64,000 bases of DNA from Candidatus Scalindua japonica (GCF_002443295.1 NZ_BAOS01000010.1:1-64000), one strand, 5' to 3'. Counted from the stretch's first letter, positions 55,043 through 64,000 are shown. Notes: generated by a model not told the origin, from the letters alone. Translations and numbers: made by a program.

Positions 55043-55942
55043 TCAGATAGAACTTGCAACCAATCCACTCCTTCCAGGGATTAACTCGTAGTGTATATCC
55101 CTTATTGGTGCAACATGATATGATTTTGCAATAACATTCATTGGCATGTATTCGTAACCCCTCGAAATCGTTGTCTTTAGAAATTGATCAAATTCATCCC
55201 TGTAGCTATTTCCCTCTACCTCTGCGTGTACGGTAATTATGTTTGGAGCATTGTCTCTCAGATAGGAAACCTGGTATTCTACCAGATTGCCAATGTCGAC
55301 AAGATCAAGTCCAATCAACTCTTCTATACAAGGCTGATTTGTCGGTATCTGGAGCGTTTTGAACTCTTCACCATTCATTCTCGGATAAAACGGTAATCTG
55401 CCTCTTGTATCACTTGAATATTTCAGATTCAGTGAATCCTGGATTTTAAGACTCGTCAAATTGCAGAACCAGGCAGGGGCGGCAGTCGCTTCCGGTTCCC
55501 TACCCAGGATACTCCTGAAGGCATCAAAGGACTTTTCAAACTCTTCCCTGATCCTTTCTCCCGAAAGTCTGCCCAAGTTATCCTGCCACAACCTGTGGTC
55601 CCAGGCGTGTACACCGATTTCATGACAGTCTTTTCCGACAGAATCTACGATATGAGGCATAGATGCGGCAATTATTGGAGCCGGAAGAAGAGTACCATAA
55701 AGTATGGTTTTCACGCCATACATGCGCGGGGCTCCGGTCCTCAGCATCTTTGAAAGAAAACCCTTCTTTCTGAATATATTCCATACGGCCTTCCCGGAGT
55801 TATCAGGACCAAATGAAAGAAAGAATGTAGCCTTTATATCATACTTTTTAAGTATTTCCAATAAAACAGGCACGCCTTTTTCCATCCCCTGATATGTATC
55901 TACATCGATTTTAAGGGATATCACTCGGTTGCTCAGGCACAT
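55043..55942 (-). CDS. arnD: Polysaccharide deacetylase-type deformylase ArnD
   Basis: This 299-aa NodB-fold enzyme is expected to remove the formyl group from undecaprenyl-phosphate-L-Ara4FN, the last cytoplasmic step before flipping. Visible features are the metal/catalytic Asp in SLKIDVDTYQG near the N-terminus, the His motif GVHAWDH at about 121, the APAW block and a late HAE. Its ATG overlaps the end of the dehydrogenase gene by ten bases, and it is the last gene of the arn operon. Length and motifs fit ArnD. No transmembrane segment is needed or seen beyond a weak hydrophobic patch. Confidence 0.92.
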   Translation of the reverse strand: MCLSNRVISLKIDVDTYQGMEKGVPVLLEILKKYDIKATFFLSFGPDNSGKAVWNIFRKKGFLSKMLRTGAPRMYGVKTILYGTLLPAPIIAASMPHIVDSVGKDCHEIGVHAWDHRLWQDNLGRLSGERIREEFEKSFDAFRSILGREPEATAAPAWFCNLTSLKIQDSLNLKYSSDTRGRLPFYPRMNGEEFKTLQIPTNQPCIEELIGLDLVDIGNLVEYQVSYLRDNAPNIITVHAEVEGNSYRDEFDQFLKTTISRGYEYMPMNVIAKSYHVAPIRDIHYELIPGRSGLVASSI

Positions 55943-56976
55943 AACAAGCCTTTAGTCCTGCTTTCTTCTATAAAAAAATCAAGAGTTTTTTCAAGGGCAG
56001 ATTCCAAACCTACCAGTGGTACCCAACCTAACAATTTCTGTGCCTTTTTTATTGAAGGTTTTCTGGTTGAGATATCCTGATACCCCTCACCGTAGTACTC
56101 ATCTGAAGATACCTCAATGATCTCGGATGCGCTTACACTATACGCTTCAGATCCTGAATGATTCCTGTATAAAGCAAGCAGTATTTCAGCAAGATCCCTC
56201 ATGCTGCACTCATTATGAGGGTTACCGATATTAAATATCTCACCACGGCACAATCCTTTCTTATTTTCAATAATCTTCATCAAACAATCTATCCCATCTT
56301 CAATATAGGTAAAACATCTTTTCTGCATTCCTCCGTCAACCAACCTGATCGGTTCGTTCATCACGATGTTTATGATGAATTGTGTAACCACCCTTGAACT
56401 ACCCTCTTTCGCGGCATCAATGTCGTCAAGTTTTGGACCTATCCAGTTAAACGGTCTGAAAATAGTAAAATCAAGCTTGCCTTCAGTCCCGTATGCCCAT
56501 ATGACTCTATCGAGCAACTGCTTAGCACACGCGTAAATCCATCGCTGTTTCCTTACAGGACCGAAGACAAAATTACTGGTATCTTCAGAGAATTCAGGAT
56601 CACTGTTCATACCATAAACTTCTGAAGTTGATGGAAACAGGATCCTCTTCCCGTATTTCACACAGAGCCGGACTATGCGAAGATTTTCTTCAAATCCAAG
56701 CTCAAAAACCTGAAGAGGTTCCTTTATGTAATGTGCAGGTGTTGCTATAGCAACAAGAGGGATTATCACATCACACTTCTTTACGTGATAATCTACCCAC
56801 TCCTTGTGTATCGTAATATCACCTTCGATAAAGTGAAACCTTGGATTGTCGATAGAGTGCGACAATTTTGAACATGACAGGTCTATCCCATACACTTCCC
56901 AACCTGTTGATTGCATTATTTTCTTAACAAGTTTGTTACCAATAAAACCGTTTACCCCTAAAATCAGAATTTTCAT
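55933..56976 (-). CDS. arnA: UDP-glucuronate decarboxylase (ArnA C-terminal-type) dehydrogenase
   Basis: This 347-aa short-chain dehydrogenase has the NAD loop GVNGFIGNKL at its start, the PSTSEVYGM catalytic Ser/Thr region and the YACAK Tyr-Lys pair at about 150. ArnA C-terminal domains oxidise UDP-glucuronate at C4 and decarboxylate it to the 4-keto-pentose. In Enterobacteriaceae this activity is fused to a formyltransferase. Here it is a separate gene 15 bases downstream of the formyltransferase gene. The VNPHY-like C-terminal SRKP block (STRKPSIKKA) fits the decarboxylase subgroup. It acts in the cytoplasm, and its product goes to ArnB. Confidence 0.9.
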   Translation of the reverse strand: MKILILGVNGFIGNKLVKKIMQSTGWEVYGIDLSCSKLSHSIDNPRFHFIEGDITIHKEWVDYHVKKCDVIIPLVAIATPAHYIKEPLQVFELGFEENLRIVRLCVKYGKRILFPSTSEVYGMNSDPEFSEDTSNFVFGPVRKQRWIYACAKQLLDRVIWAYGTEGKLDFTIFRPFNWIGPKLDDIDAAKEGSSRVVTQFIINIVMNEPIRLVDGGMQKRCFTYIEDGIDCLMKIIENKKGLCRGEIFNIGNPHNECSMRDLAEILLALYRNHSGSEAYSVSASEIIEVSSDEYYGEGYQDISTRKPSIKKAQKLLGWVPLVGLESALEKTLDFFIEESRTKGLLCA

Positions 56977-56991
56977 TTTTTTCTCCTTTTA

Positions 56992-57933
56992 CTAAGTGAA
57001 AATATCTCTATTATGCAGTGAATACCTTATGGCAAATTTATATCCGCCTAATTTCTCATTCTCCTTAATCTGACATCTCTTTAATAATAGTGCACCGTCT
57101 CTGGCAGCTACAATAATTCCTTTCCGGTCAAACGAAACAAGACTGCCTGGTTCTGAATACCCTTTCATTGATACCGGTTCGCACTCCCATATAATCATTT
57201 TCTGATTCCTGAAAATACAGAAAGCCCCCGGCCAGGGATGGGTTACTGCGCGGACAAGGTTGTAAATTTCAAGGTTACCTCGATTCCAGTCTATCTTCCC
57301 ATCATCGGGCGTTCTTCCTCCAAAATATGAACCGATTGACAGATCCTGAGGTATTCTCTCATTTCTTTCCTCTTTTATCAGGCCCCATGCCCTATCAAGA
57401 ACAACTACGGCTTTCTTCTCCATCTTCTTGTGAAGAGTGTATGAGGTATCTGTGAAGAGAATAGGGATCTTCTCCTGAGCAATAATGCCACCCGCATCTG
57501 GTTTATCAACCATATAGTGCAGAGTTACCCCTGTCTCCTTTTCCCCGTTTACGAGTACCCAGTTGACTGGACAACGGCCCCTGTATTTCGGCAGCAGTGA
57601 ACCATGTAGATTTATTGCACCTAGCCTTGGAATGGAAAGTATTTCTCTCGAAATCATATTCCTGTAGTAAAATGAGAAAATAATGTCAGGAGCAAGTTCT
57701 TTTATAAAGGCTACCCATTCAGGATAGTTAATATTTCCCGGTGTATAACAGAGGATACCGGCGGAACTGGCGATTTCTGCCATCGAATCAAAAAACAGGT
57801 TCTCTTCAGGGTTGTCCTTGTGGGTAAAGACAGCAACTACGTTTTCATTCTTCCCTAAAAGGTATTCAAGGCACCTGCAGCCTATATTGTGATATCCCAG
57901 CACTATAATCTTAATAACAGATTTCCTCCTCAT
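56992..57933 (-). CDS. UDP-L-Ara4N formyltransferase (ArnA N-terminal-type)
   Basis: This protein of about 313 aa has the formyltransferase fold: LGYHNIG start, catalytic-site block NLHGSLLPKYRG (Asn/His) and the later Asp region DKPDAGG. It would transfer formyl from N10-formyl-tetrahydrofolate to UDP-L-Ara4N. It corresponds to the N-terminal half of enterobacterial ArnA but is its own gene. The ATG at 57,933 lies 22 bases inside the ArnC gene. A TTG at 57,951 is also open, and AGGAGG just after the ATG leaves open an ATT start at the conserved IKIIVLG. Coupling to ArnC translation is likely. Confidence 0.88.
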   Translation of the reverse strand: MRRKSVIKIIVLGYHNIGCRCLEYLLGKNENVVAVFTHKDNPEENLFFDSMAEIASSAGILCYTPGNINYPEWVAFIKELAPDIIFSFYYRNMISREILSIPRLGAINLHGSLLPKYRGRCPVNWVLVNGEKETGVTLHYMVDKPDAGGIIAQEKIPILFTDTSYTLHKKMEKKAVVVLDRAWGLIKEERNERIPQDLSIGSYFGGRTPDDGKIDWNRGNLEIYNLVRAVTHPWPGAFCIFRNQKMIIWECEPVSMKGYSEPGSLVSFDRKGIIVAARDGALLLKRCQIKENEKLGGYKFAIRYSLHNRDIFT

Positions 57934-58870
57934 GGGAATATATCTTCTCAATCACAAACCTCGGCCGCTTTCTTACCTCGGCGTAAATTCGTCCTATATA
58001 TTCTCCCAGAAGTCCAAATGCAAGAAATTGCGTACCCACAAAGAAAAAAAGCACGGCGAACAGCGTAAATACACCGCCAACTGCCCACTCAGCACCCATA
58101 ATTATTCTCATTGCAAAGAGATATATTCCAAACCCAACTCCTGCCAGAGAAACTGCAAGTCCTAAGAACATGAGCATCCTCAACGGCCAGATCGAAAAAC
58201 TTGTCATGAGGTCGAACTGAAGTGATATAAGACGCATTATGCTGTACTTGGAATCCCCTTGATTACGGGAATCATGCTTGACCTCAATTTCTGCCATATT
58301 CCTGGCATAGGACGTGGCAAGTACCGGAATAAAGGTTGAGATTTCCTTTGACGCGCACATCAACGTAACGATATTCTTCCGGTAAACCCTCAACATACAA
58401 CCATAATCCTTCAGTTTAACACCCGTAATCTTCGCGGTAATCCTGTTTATTGTATAAGAGGCGCATTTTCTGAATAGAGAATCCTTACGTTTTACCCGAA
58501 CAGTCGCGACTACTTCAAATCCTTCTTCCGCTTTGTTTACCAGTTTTGGGATCTCCTCAGGAGGATTTTGCAGGTCAGCATCCAGTGTCACTACTATCTC
58601 CCCTGAACTTCTCTCAAAACCGGCAAAAACCGCGGCATGCTGCCCGTAGTTCCTATTGAACTCAATTATCGTTATCTCAGGCGTCTCTTCCTGGCACTGC
58701 TTGAGCATTGCAAGCGATCTGTCCGTACTTCCGTCATCAATAAAGATAATTTCATACGTATGGTCCATTTCAGTCATAACTTTTTTGAGCCGGCCTGAAA
58801 GCTCACTGATATTATCTTCCTCGTTAAATATCGGAATTACCACTGATAGATACGGTGCTCTAATTTTCAT
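57911..58870 (-). CDS. arnC: Undecaprenyl-phosphate 4-deoxy-4-formamido-L-arabinose transferase ArnC
   Basis: This 319-aa family-2 glycosyltransferase has the nucleotide-binding DDGSTDRS at about 46, the metal-binding DADLQNPPE at about 97 and two C-terminal transmembrane helices (about 230-300). This is the DPM1/ArnC architecture. It attaches formylated aminoarabinose to undecaprenyl phosphate on the cytoplasmic face of the inner membrane. It lies 14 bases after ArnB and overlaps the formyltransferase gene. Position in the operon makes ArnC more likely than a general polyprenyl glycosyltransferase. Confidence 0.92.
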   Translation of the reverse strand: MKIRAPYLSVVIPIFNEEDNISELSGRLKKVMTEMDHTYEIIFIDDGSTDRSLAMLKQCQEETPEITIIEFNRNYGQHAAVFAGFERSSGEIVVTLDADLQNPPEEIPKLVNKAEEGFEVVATVRVKRKDSLFRKCASYTINRITAKITGVKLKDYGCMLRVYRKNIVTLMCASKEISTFIPVLATSYARNMAEIEVKHDSRNQGDSKYSIMRLISLQFDLMTSFSIWPLRMLMFLGLAVSLAGVGFGIYLFAMRIIMGAEWAVGGVFTLFAVLFFFVGTQFLAFGLLGEYIGRIYAEVRKRPRFVIEKIYSHEEEICY

Positions 58871-58884
58871 TTAAGAATGTATCC

Positions 58885-60051
58885 TCATTTTTTGCATTTT
58901 GTTAATATATCCTTAATTGCAAAGACTACATCCTGCACATCAGTCTCTTTCATACAGGGATAAAGCGGCAGAGAAACGATACGTTCCGATATATATTCTG
59001 TTTCCGGAAGTAAACCATCAGGAATGGGATAATGTTTCCGATAAAACAACAGTTTGTGTGCCGCGAGAAAATGAAGTCCTGTCCCGATATTCTGCTTTTT
59101 CATTTCCTGCATAAATTCATCGCGCGTTATGCCTGCCTTGTCCCTGTCCACGATAACCGTATAGAGATGACACGCGTGTCTTACCGAGTATGAAACATAG
59201 CCAGGAAGTGTTAGCTCTCGAACATCTTTCAGCAGTTCGTCATAAAGCATTGTCAGCTTCTCGCGCCTTTCAATCATATTGTCCAGACGTTTCAATTGAG
59301 TCAGGCCTATCGCTGCCTGTATATCTGTCATATTATACTTCCACCCCGGGAGAAGGAGATCGTACCCTTCCTTCTCCGCACTGCCATAACGCTTCCATGC
59401 ATCCTTATCTACTCCGTGGAATCGTAAGAGTCTAAGCCTTTCATAGGTATCTTTATCATGTGTTGTAATCATGCCGCCTTCCCCGGTAGTCATATTCTTA
59501 ATGGGGTGGAAACTGAAAACGGCTATATTGTCACTTGATCCTATCCGATTCCCTTCGTATTCACTCCCTATCGCGTGTGCCGCGTCTTCAATAAGTGCTA
59601 TGCCACGGCTTTTACAAACATTCCTCAGACCATTAAGGTCGCATGCCTGCCCGGCAAAATGGACGGGGATTACTGCCCTGGTCTGTTCGGTAATTGCAGC
59701 TTCAACCCAGGAGACATCGAGATTTACGGTATCCCGTTCCACATCAACAAATACCGGCCTCCCTCCGCACAGATGTATCATGTTCACGGTTGCCGGCCAG
59801 GTCAGAGACGCTGTAATTACTTCATCACCCGGTTTCAAATCAAGGAGCGCTATCGCCAGATGCAGACCTGCCGTGCATGAGGAAAGTGCAAGCGCATAAG
59901 GACTACCGACATATTCGGCAAAAGCCTTTTCAAATGCCTCTACCTTTGGACCAGAGGTTATCCATCCAGAAGAGAGAACATCAACAACAGCGTCAATTTC
60001 CTCCTGCCCAATATCCGGTCTCGAAAATGGTAGGAAAGTGTTTCTTTTCAT
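58885..60051 (-). CDS. arnB: UDP-4-keto-pentose aminotransferase ArnB
   Basis: This 388-aa DegT/DnrJ/EryC1 aminotransferase depends on PLP. The Schiff-base Lys lies in FSFHPIKNMTTGEGG at about 188, preceded by EDAAHAIGSEY. It transfers an amino group from glutamate to the UDP-4-keto-pentose, giving UDP-L-Ara4N. Length and the N-terminal FLPFSRPDIGQEEID block are characteristic of ArnB. It is separated from the upstream ArnT gene by three bases and from ArnC by 14, so it is a core operon gene. Confidence 0.94.
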   Translation of the reverse strand: MKRNTFLPFSRPDIGQEEIDAVVDVLSSGWITSGPKVEAFEKAFAEYVGSPYALALSSCTAGLHLAIALLDLKPGDEVITASLTWPATVNMIHLCGGRPVFVDVERDTVNLDVSWVEAAITEQTRAVIPVHFAGQACDLNGLRNVCKSRGIALIEDAAHAIGSEYEGNRIGSSDNIAVFSFHPIKNMTTGEGGMITTHDKDTYERLRLLRFHGVDKDAWKRYGSAEKEGYDLLLPGWKYNMTDIQAAIGLTQLKRLDNMIERREKLTMLYDELLKDVRELTLPGYVSYSVRHACHLYTVIVDRDKAGITRDEFMQEMKKQNIGTGLHFLAAHKLLFYRKHYPIPDGLLPETEYISERIVSLPLYPCMKETDVQDVVFAIKDILTKCKK

Positions 60052-60054
60052 TCT

Positions 60055-61716
60055 TTATCCTTTCTTGCCCTGATTACTCAATAATTTGAACTTTCTTCGT
60101 TTCCCAATAACCTCTGAGAATATAATGTAAGGAAAGATCTCCTTAAGACTGTTATAGTTTGACATATTATTACGTTTGTCCAGAACAAGCATAAAAACAG
60201 TGTTGTCCCTCTGCAAAGACTTGGCCTCTTCCAGATTATTTACCGGTATCAGTTTGCGGCCTGTATAGAATGGTACAACAGCCCTGGTAGTCTCTTCAGG
60301 TTGAAAGGCATAAATGGGTTTTCCGTTTACTGTCACTATTTCATCTAATTTCTTGCAAAATGGTTTAAAGCTTTTCCTCTCATTAATATATGGAACAAAT
60401 ATAAGTAGATACGATATATAAATCATGCTTAGTAATAGAGATAATCCACCTAAAGCAAACTTTCTGCTTTTAATAAACGAACGACACAGCATGACATAGC
60501 TAAACACAAGCACCGGTATTAATAACATAAACACGGTCGTATGAATAAACTCATACTTAAAAGCCAATCCGGATAAAACAGCAATGCTAATACCACAAAT
60601 ACATAGGATAGACCATTGACTCAATTCATAAATCCTGCTATCAGTCTTGCGTGTTTCCATAGCGCGAAACCACGAACCTGTAAGTATCGAAATGGCAGGA
60701 AATAGTGGCACAAGATAAATAGTTCGTTTTGTCCCTGCGAACGAGAGCATAAGCAGACCGGAAACAAACCATAAAACAAGAAAAAGCCTGTTTTTGTCTA
60801 CAATACCTTTACGGTATGCATAGAAGAATACGGCAGGTGTCAAAATGCTCCACGGTGCAAACGCACGCCAAAAGACATTCACATAATAATAGAATGGTTT
60901 TACATGCCCCCCAGAATATCCAGCACCAACGCCCGGTATAATACGCTGAAGGTTATTATGAACAAGAAAAGTGCTGATATGTTCCCATGAACCCTCTTTC
61001 CAGAGAAACCAGAACCAGAGACTAATACTGGAACCAACGATAAGAAAGCCGATCCATAGCCTGGCTTTTTTAATCTCATGCCAGTCCCTTCTCCATAAAA
61101 TCCAACATATGAAAAGTAAGACGGGGAATGCAGTCCCGATAAACCCTTTAGCAAAAAAAGACCCGGTAGCGAAGAGGTAACAGATTAAATAATAACCATC
61201 TTTTTTGCCGCTCTCAGCTGTTAATGCAAGGTATAACCAGTAAACGGTCCCTGTTACAAAAAACACAAGAGAGGTATCCACAAGTGATTTGTGATTAATA
61301 TAAAAAAATTCAGCGCTTAAGGAAAGTACCATACAGGACCACAAGGCAGTTTGCCTGCCATACATCCTTACGGCAAGGAGATAGGTAAATACAAGAGTGC
61401 CAATTCCGAAAAAAACGGATGGTATTCTTGCCGCGCTTGCCGAATGACCTCCAAAAATTTTGTAGGAAAGAGCCACGCACCAGAAATAGAGAGGAGGTTT
61501 CTCCATAAACGGCTCACCATTCAACCGTGGGACGGCAAGCGAGGAGCCCTCATCAAAGAACTCCCGAGCTATTTCGGCAACCCGGGGCTCATCGGCAGTC
61601 CAGAGATCATGATCAAAGATCCCCACAAACGACACTGCCGTGATTACGGCTATAAACCAGTATCTTGAACAAAGTGATTTAAATTTTAATTCCTGCATAA
61701 CCTTTTGTAATCCCAA
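60055..61716 (-). CDS. arnT: ArnT-family lipid A glycosyltransferase (copy 1)
   Basis: This protein of up to 553 aa belongs to the GT39/PMT-like family. It has a first helix, then the periplasmic catalytic loop with DEPRVAEIAREF and VPRLNGEPFMEKPPLYFW (acidic residues bind the lipid-linked sugar), and about ten further hydrophobic helices. It transfers L-Ara4N from undecaprenyl phosphate to lipid A phosphate on the periplasmic face. The open frame starts at TTG 61,716; the ATG at 61,698 follows AAAAGG and may be the real start. It is four bases from ArnB. A second ArnT paralogue lies immediately upstream. Confidence 0.9.
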   Translation of the reverse strand: MGLQKVMQELKFKSLCSRYWFIAVITAVSFVGIFDHDLWTADEPRVAEIAREFFDEGSSLAVPRLNGEPFMEKPPLYFWCVALSYKIFGGHSASAARIPSVFFGIGTLVFTYLLAVRMYGRQTALWSCMVLSLSAEFFYINHKSLVDTSLVFFVTGTVYWLYLALTAESGKKDGYYLICYLFATGSFFAKGFIGTAFPVLLFICWILWRRDWHEIKKARLWIGFLIVGSSISLWFWFLWKEGSWEHISTFLVHNNLQRIIPGVGAGYSGGHVKPFYYYVNVFWRAFAPWSILTPAVFFYAYRKGIVDKNRLFLVLWFVSGLLMLSFAGTKRTIYLVPLFPAISILTGSWFRAMETRKTDSRIYELSQWSILCICGISIAVLSGLAFKYEFIHTTVFMLLIPVLVFSYVMLCRSFIKSRKFALGGLSLLLSMIYISYLLIFVPYINERKSFKPFCKKLDEIVTVNGKPIYAFQPEETTRAVVPFYTGRKLIPVNNLEEAKSLQRDNTVFMLVLDKRNNMSNYNSLKEIFPYIIFSEVIGKRRKFKLLSNQGKKG

Positions 61717-61880
61717 TGGATGAATGGAGCATAATCTAAAAAGTCAAAATGTAATCTTTCCGGTAATATACCGACTCATACATTAAGCAAAGATGAGGAA
61801 ATCATTAAATATTATTCATGAATCAATTATTAAGAAATGGTAATGTTTTTCTGCAAACAAGATTAATATCACAACTGAAT

Positions 61881-63596
61881 TTAATAAACTGCGAACCAGC
61901 AACCGTTCCATGTCGCTTGATATCCGGGTTCAGGCCAGGAAACACCGGATCTGCTTTTCGTGGATTCCTTTATAATAATAGCTACCTGTCGGTTGCCACG
62001 TTCGTTCAACCACTTTTTCAGATCAACCGTATCGATAAATCGACCGGCGCTGTCCGGATAGGATAATCCGTAACGCAGTTCACCAGCACGCATAAACAGA
62101 TATACATCATCACGCTTGTAAGCGTAACAGACCGGCTGCACAGATCGTGAGTCTGCGACCAGGATGGTGTTCGTGGTTATATGATCCTGCTGTGAATGCA
62201 GGAAAGTGGACATTCCCGTTTTAACGGAATGCTCAATCGGTACAGCAAATGGAAACGCCAGCATTATAATAATCGCAGGCAGGCCGTGCATAAACGTCTT
62301 TCGCAGTCCGTTTTGCATGCGCAGGGTTATCAACAAGACCACAAAACACACTACCGCCGCACAAACGCAGTACCATAGTTTATAATCCTCTCCGGAACCA
62401 TAAATCTTCCTGTGCAAATCTGGTGTAAAGACAGTAGAGAGCAGAGCTACAACCATAAGGCCCGTTAACACGTTCAATAAGAGAGAACAATATTTGAACA
62501 TTCCTCCCATTCCCTTCCTGAAATATTCAGTAAGTCCAATCCCAAGAAGCACAGCCAGCGGAGGGAAACAGGGAAGGACATAGGTAATCGTCTTTCCTGA
62601 CGAGATCGAAAAGAACACAAGCGGTAGAATCATCCAGCATACGCAGAAACGAATTAGCGGCTTACGGAGAAGTTCGCCGTTCCATCGAACCAGGACCACT
62701 GGAATAAACAGCAACCAGGGCAACGAACCATCAAGGAAAAACGGAATCAGAAACCAGAATGGTTTCTCATGCATGCCGGAGTCCGCCGAGAAAAAGCGTT
62801 GAACATGTTCCACCCAGAAAAAATAACGCCAGAAATCCGGTTCTCGTGAGGCAATCATAAAGCACCACGGCAGCGCTACGACTATGGCTCCCAGCAGAGG
62901 AAGCCATGGTACAGTAAAAATCACACGCCAGCGTCTCTCCCACAATAAAAACGGGACCATAATCACTGTCGGTACAATAATAACAAGAAAGCCTTTTGTC
63001 ATGAATGCGGCACCGCAGAAGACCCCGCAGAGCAACAACCACCGGTTCCGCTTCTTCCCGGTATCGTTGGCGCCAGCCACAAAGAAACAACTCAGCATGG
63101 CGGTAAGAAAAAAAGTAAGCAGGTTATCCGGCACACAGAAAGTGCCCACACCGTAGACCCCAACAAAAGTCATATAGATAAAGGCAGCCAGCAGCGCAGT
63201 TCGATCACACTTGTAAAAGCGCCTGACCATCAAGAAGATTGTCAGGGCCGTCAGCCCAACAGCAAGAGCGGATGGAAAACGGATGGCAAAACCATTATCT
63301 CCGAACAGAGCCATGGATTCGGAATTCAGCCAGTATCCGAGCACAGGTTTCTCAAAATAGCGCAACCCGTTCAACCTGGGAACGATAAAATCTTTAGTAT
63401 CCAGCATTTCCCGGGATATCTCTCCGTATCGCGCTTCATCAGGGACAGCCACAGGACGCACATTCATTGGAGCTATGTACAACAGAAGAAACAGAATTGA
63501 TAAACCGATCACTCCTTTTTTTAATACGGTAATAGTGTGTATTTTTTTACAGGTAAAAAGCGTAATACCATCGAACCTTTTGGAGTTTGGAGACAT
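61881..63596 (-). CDS. ArnT-family lipid A glycosyltransferase (copy 2)
   Basis: This 571-aa multi-pass membrane protein has the same signatures as its neighbour: PDEARYGEISREML and VPRLNGLRYFEKPVLGYW after the first helix. It is closer by eye to classical ArnT than copy 1. ATG start with GAGGT upstream. It is the first gene of the arn operon, separated by 164 bases from copy 1. Those bases contain no gene and no clear terminator. The two copies may modify different phosphates or use different sugars; the sequence does not tell. Confidence 0.9.
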   Translation of the reverse strand: MSPNSKRFDGITLFTCKKIHTITVLKKGVIGLSILFLLLYIAPMNVRPVAVPDEARYGEISREMLDTKDFIVPRLNGLRYFEKPVLGYWLNSESMALFGDNGFAIRFPSALAVGLTALTIFLMVRRFYKCDRTALLAAFIYMTFVGVYGVGTFCVPDNLLTFFLTAMLSCFFVAGANDTGKKRNRWLLLCGVFCGAAFMTKGFLVIIVPTVIMVPFLLWERRWRVIFTVPWLPLLGAIVVALPWCFMIASREPDFWRYFFWVEHVQRFFSADSGMHEKPFWFLIPFFLDGSLPWLLFIPVVLVRWNGELLRKPLIRFCVCWMILPLVFFSISSGKTITYVLPCFPPLAVLLGIGLTEYFRKGMGGMFKYCSLLLNVLTGLMVVALLSTVFTPDLHRKIYGSGEDYKLWYCVCAAVVCFVVLLITLRMQNGLRKTFMHGLPAIIIMLAFPFAVPIEHSVKTGMSTFLHSQQDHITTNTILVADSRSVQPVCYAYKRDDVYLFMRAGELRYGLSYPDSAGRFIDTVDLKKWLNERGNRQVAIIIKESTKSRSGVSWPEPGYQATWNGCWFAVY

Positions 63597-63684
63597 TCTC
63601 GGACCTCGATAAAATCAGGGCAGAGAATAAATGGTTGGATGAGAGATACAGAGAGATGTGCTTTCGAACTTTCACGCTTTTTGA

Positions 63685-64000
63685 TCAAGTCATTACATAA
63701 GGCATCTTTCTGGCTTTCCTTCTGTAGCTGAGGTTAGTCCCGATACGGTAAGCAAGGCCTCGTGGGCTACGCAGGCTTCTTCTGAGAACATTTTTCATCT
63801 CATAGGTTTTATGAAAAATCCACCAGTACCCCTCCTGCAGTTCCCTCTCCGTCATTTTTGCCGGTTTAAAGACTACCTCGCCGGTATGGTATTTTGACCA
63901 ATCGTGGTCAGTAATTCTGTCATCCTTAACCATGTCATCGTACAGTTTCGTGCCGGGGAATGGCGTCAGTATATGGAACTGGGCGGCGTCAATCTTGTTT
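63685..64000 (-). CDS. B12-binding radical SAM protein, C-terminal part (cut by window edge)
   Basis: The open frame continues through the right edge. Its first visible residues, FHILTPFPGTKLYDDM, then DHDWSKYHTGEVVFKP and MTERELQEGYWW, line up with the C-terminal region of the radical SAM protein at 43,740-45,296 (ILTPFPGTILYKRM, VVFKPQNMT). The Fe-S cluster part lies outside the window. It is on the arn strand but separated from arnT by 88 bases. Function is unknown; family members modify lipids, tetrapyrroles or natural products. Confidence 0.8.
   Translation of the reverse strand, partial: NKIDAAQFHILTPFPGTKLYDDMVKDDRITDHDWSKYHTGEVVFKPAKMTERELQEGYWWIFHKTYEMKNVLRRSLRSPRGLAYRIGTNLSYRRKARKMPYVMT

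Noticed and set aside
59471-59899. 142-aa plus-strand open frame opposite arnB
   Set aside because: Antisense shadow of a strongly conserved aminotransferase gene in GC-richer DNA; no independent support.
1-64000. CRISPR arrays, tRNA or rRNA genes, riboswitches
   Set aside because: No spaced direct repeats, cloverleaf-like segments or known conserved RNA motifs were recognised by eye.

Overview
The window is dominated by a large trans-acyltransferase (trans-AT) polyketide synthase / non-ribosomal peptide synthetase cluster. All of it is on the minus strand (about 1-46,500), and its downstream end is cut off by position 1. The host is a Gram-negative bacterium: there is a lipid A aminoarabinose (arn) operon, a lipobox lipoprotein, a LolA-like protein and an outer-membrane barrel remnant. 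By eye the DNA is AT-rich, with the arn/arnT end somewhat richer in GC. An environmental planctomycete (anammox-like) or desulfobacterial lineage would fit, but nothing here decides the taxon.

Cluster, read in the direction of transcription (high to low coordinates). A stand-alone acyltransferase-fold protein (45,556-46,518) has lost the carboxylate-binding Arg. A B12-binding radical SAM protein follows (43,740-45,296). The starter NRPS is FkbH-ACP-Cy-A(Cys)-Ox-PCP (37,220-43,630) and is predicted to build a thiazole on a glycerate-derived starter. PKS1 is KS-DH-KR-ACP / KS-DH-KR-MT-ACP plus a truncated enoylreductase-like tail (25,995-37,199). PKS2 is an iron-sulfur flavoprotein domain fused to KS-DH-KR-ACP / KS-DH (17,582-25,975). 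PKS3 is KR-ACP / KS-DH-KR-ACP / KS-ACP (8,509-17,564), broken once by a single-base frameshift. Next come the three beta-branching enzymes: HMG-CoA-synthase-like, ECH1 and ECH2 (5,739-8,519). PKS4 is KS-DH-KR-ACP-KS (1-5,662), broken by two frameshift zones. No cis-AT, no thioesterase and no intact phosphopantetheinyl transferase is visible. Eight KS domains are seen, seven complete enough to show Cys-His-His and one cut by the window edge.

A block of about 3.5 kb (16-3,538 and 10,317-13,834) is repeated with no substitution noticed and only five single-base indels, at the PKS4 and PKS3 positions. This is either a very recent duplication or gene conversion, or an assembly artefact at a repeat.

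Upstream (46.7-51.2 kb, minus strand) lie a decayed Sfp-type phosphopantetheinyl transferase, an RND/MMPL exporter, a LolA-like protein and a frameshifted, truncated outer-membrane barrel gene. From 51.2 to 55.0 kb is a fossil-rich stretch: an internally deleted dtd, an IS transposase remnant and an RND-efflux fragment lie among three apparently intact plus-strand genes (amidase lipoprotein, rhomboid protease, GNAT acetyltransferase).

From 55.0 to 63.6 kb (minus strand) is a complete L-Ara4N lipid A modification operon: two ArnT-type transferases, ArnB, ArnC, ArnA split into separate formyltransferase and dehydrogenase genes, and ArnD. The window ends in the C-terminus of a second B12/radical-SAM protein (63,685-64,000).

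No tRNA, rRNA or CRISPR array was recognised.
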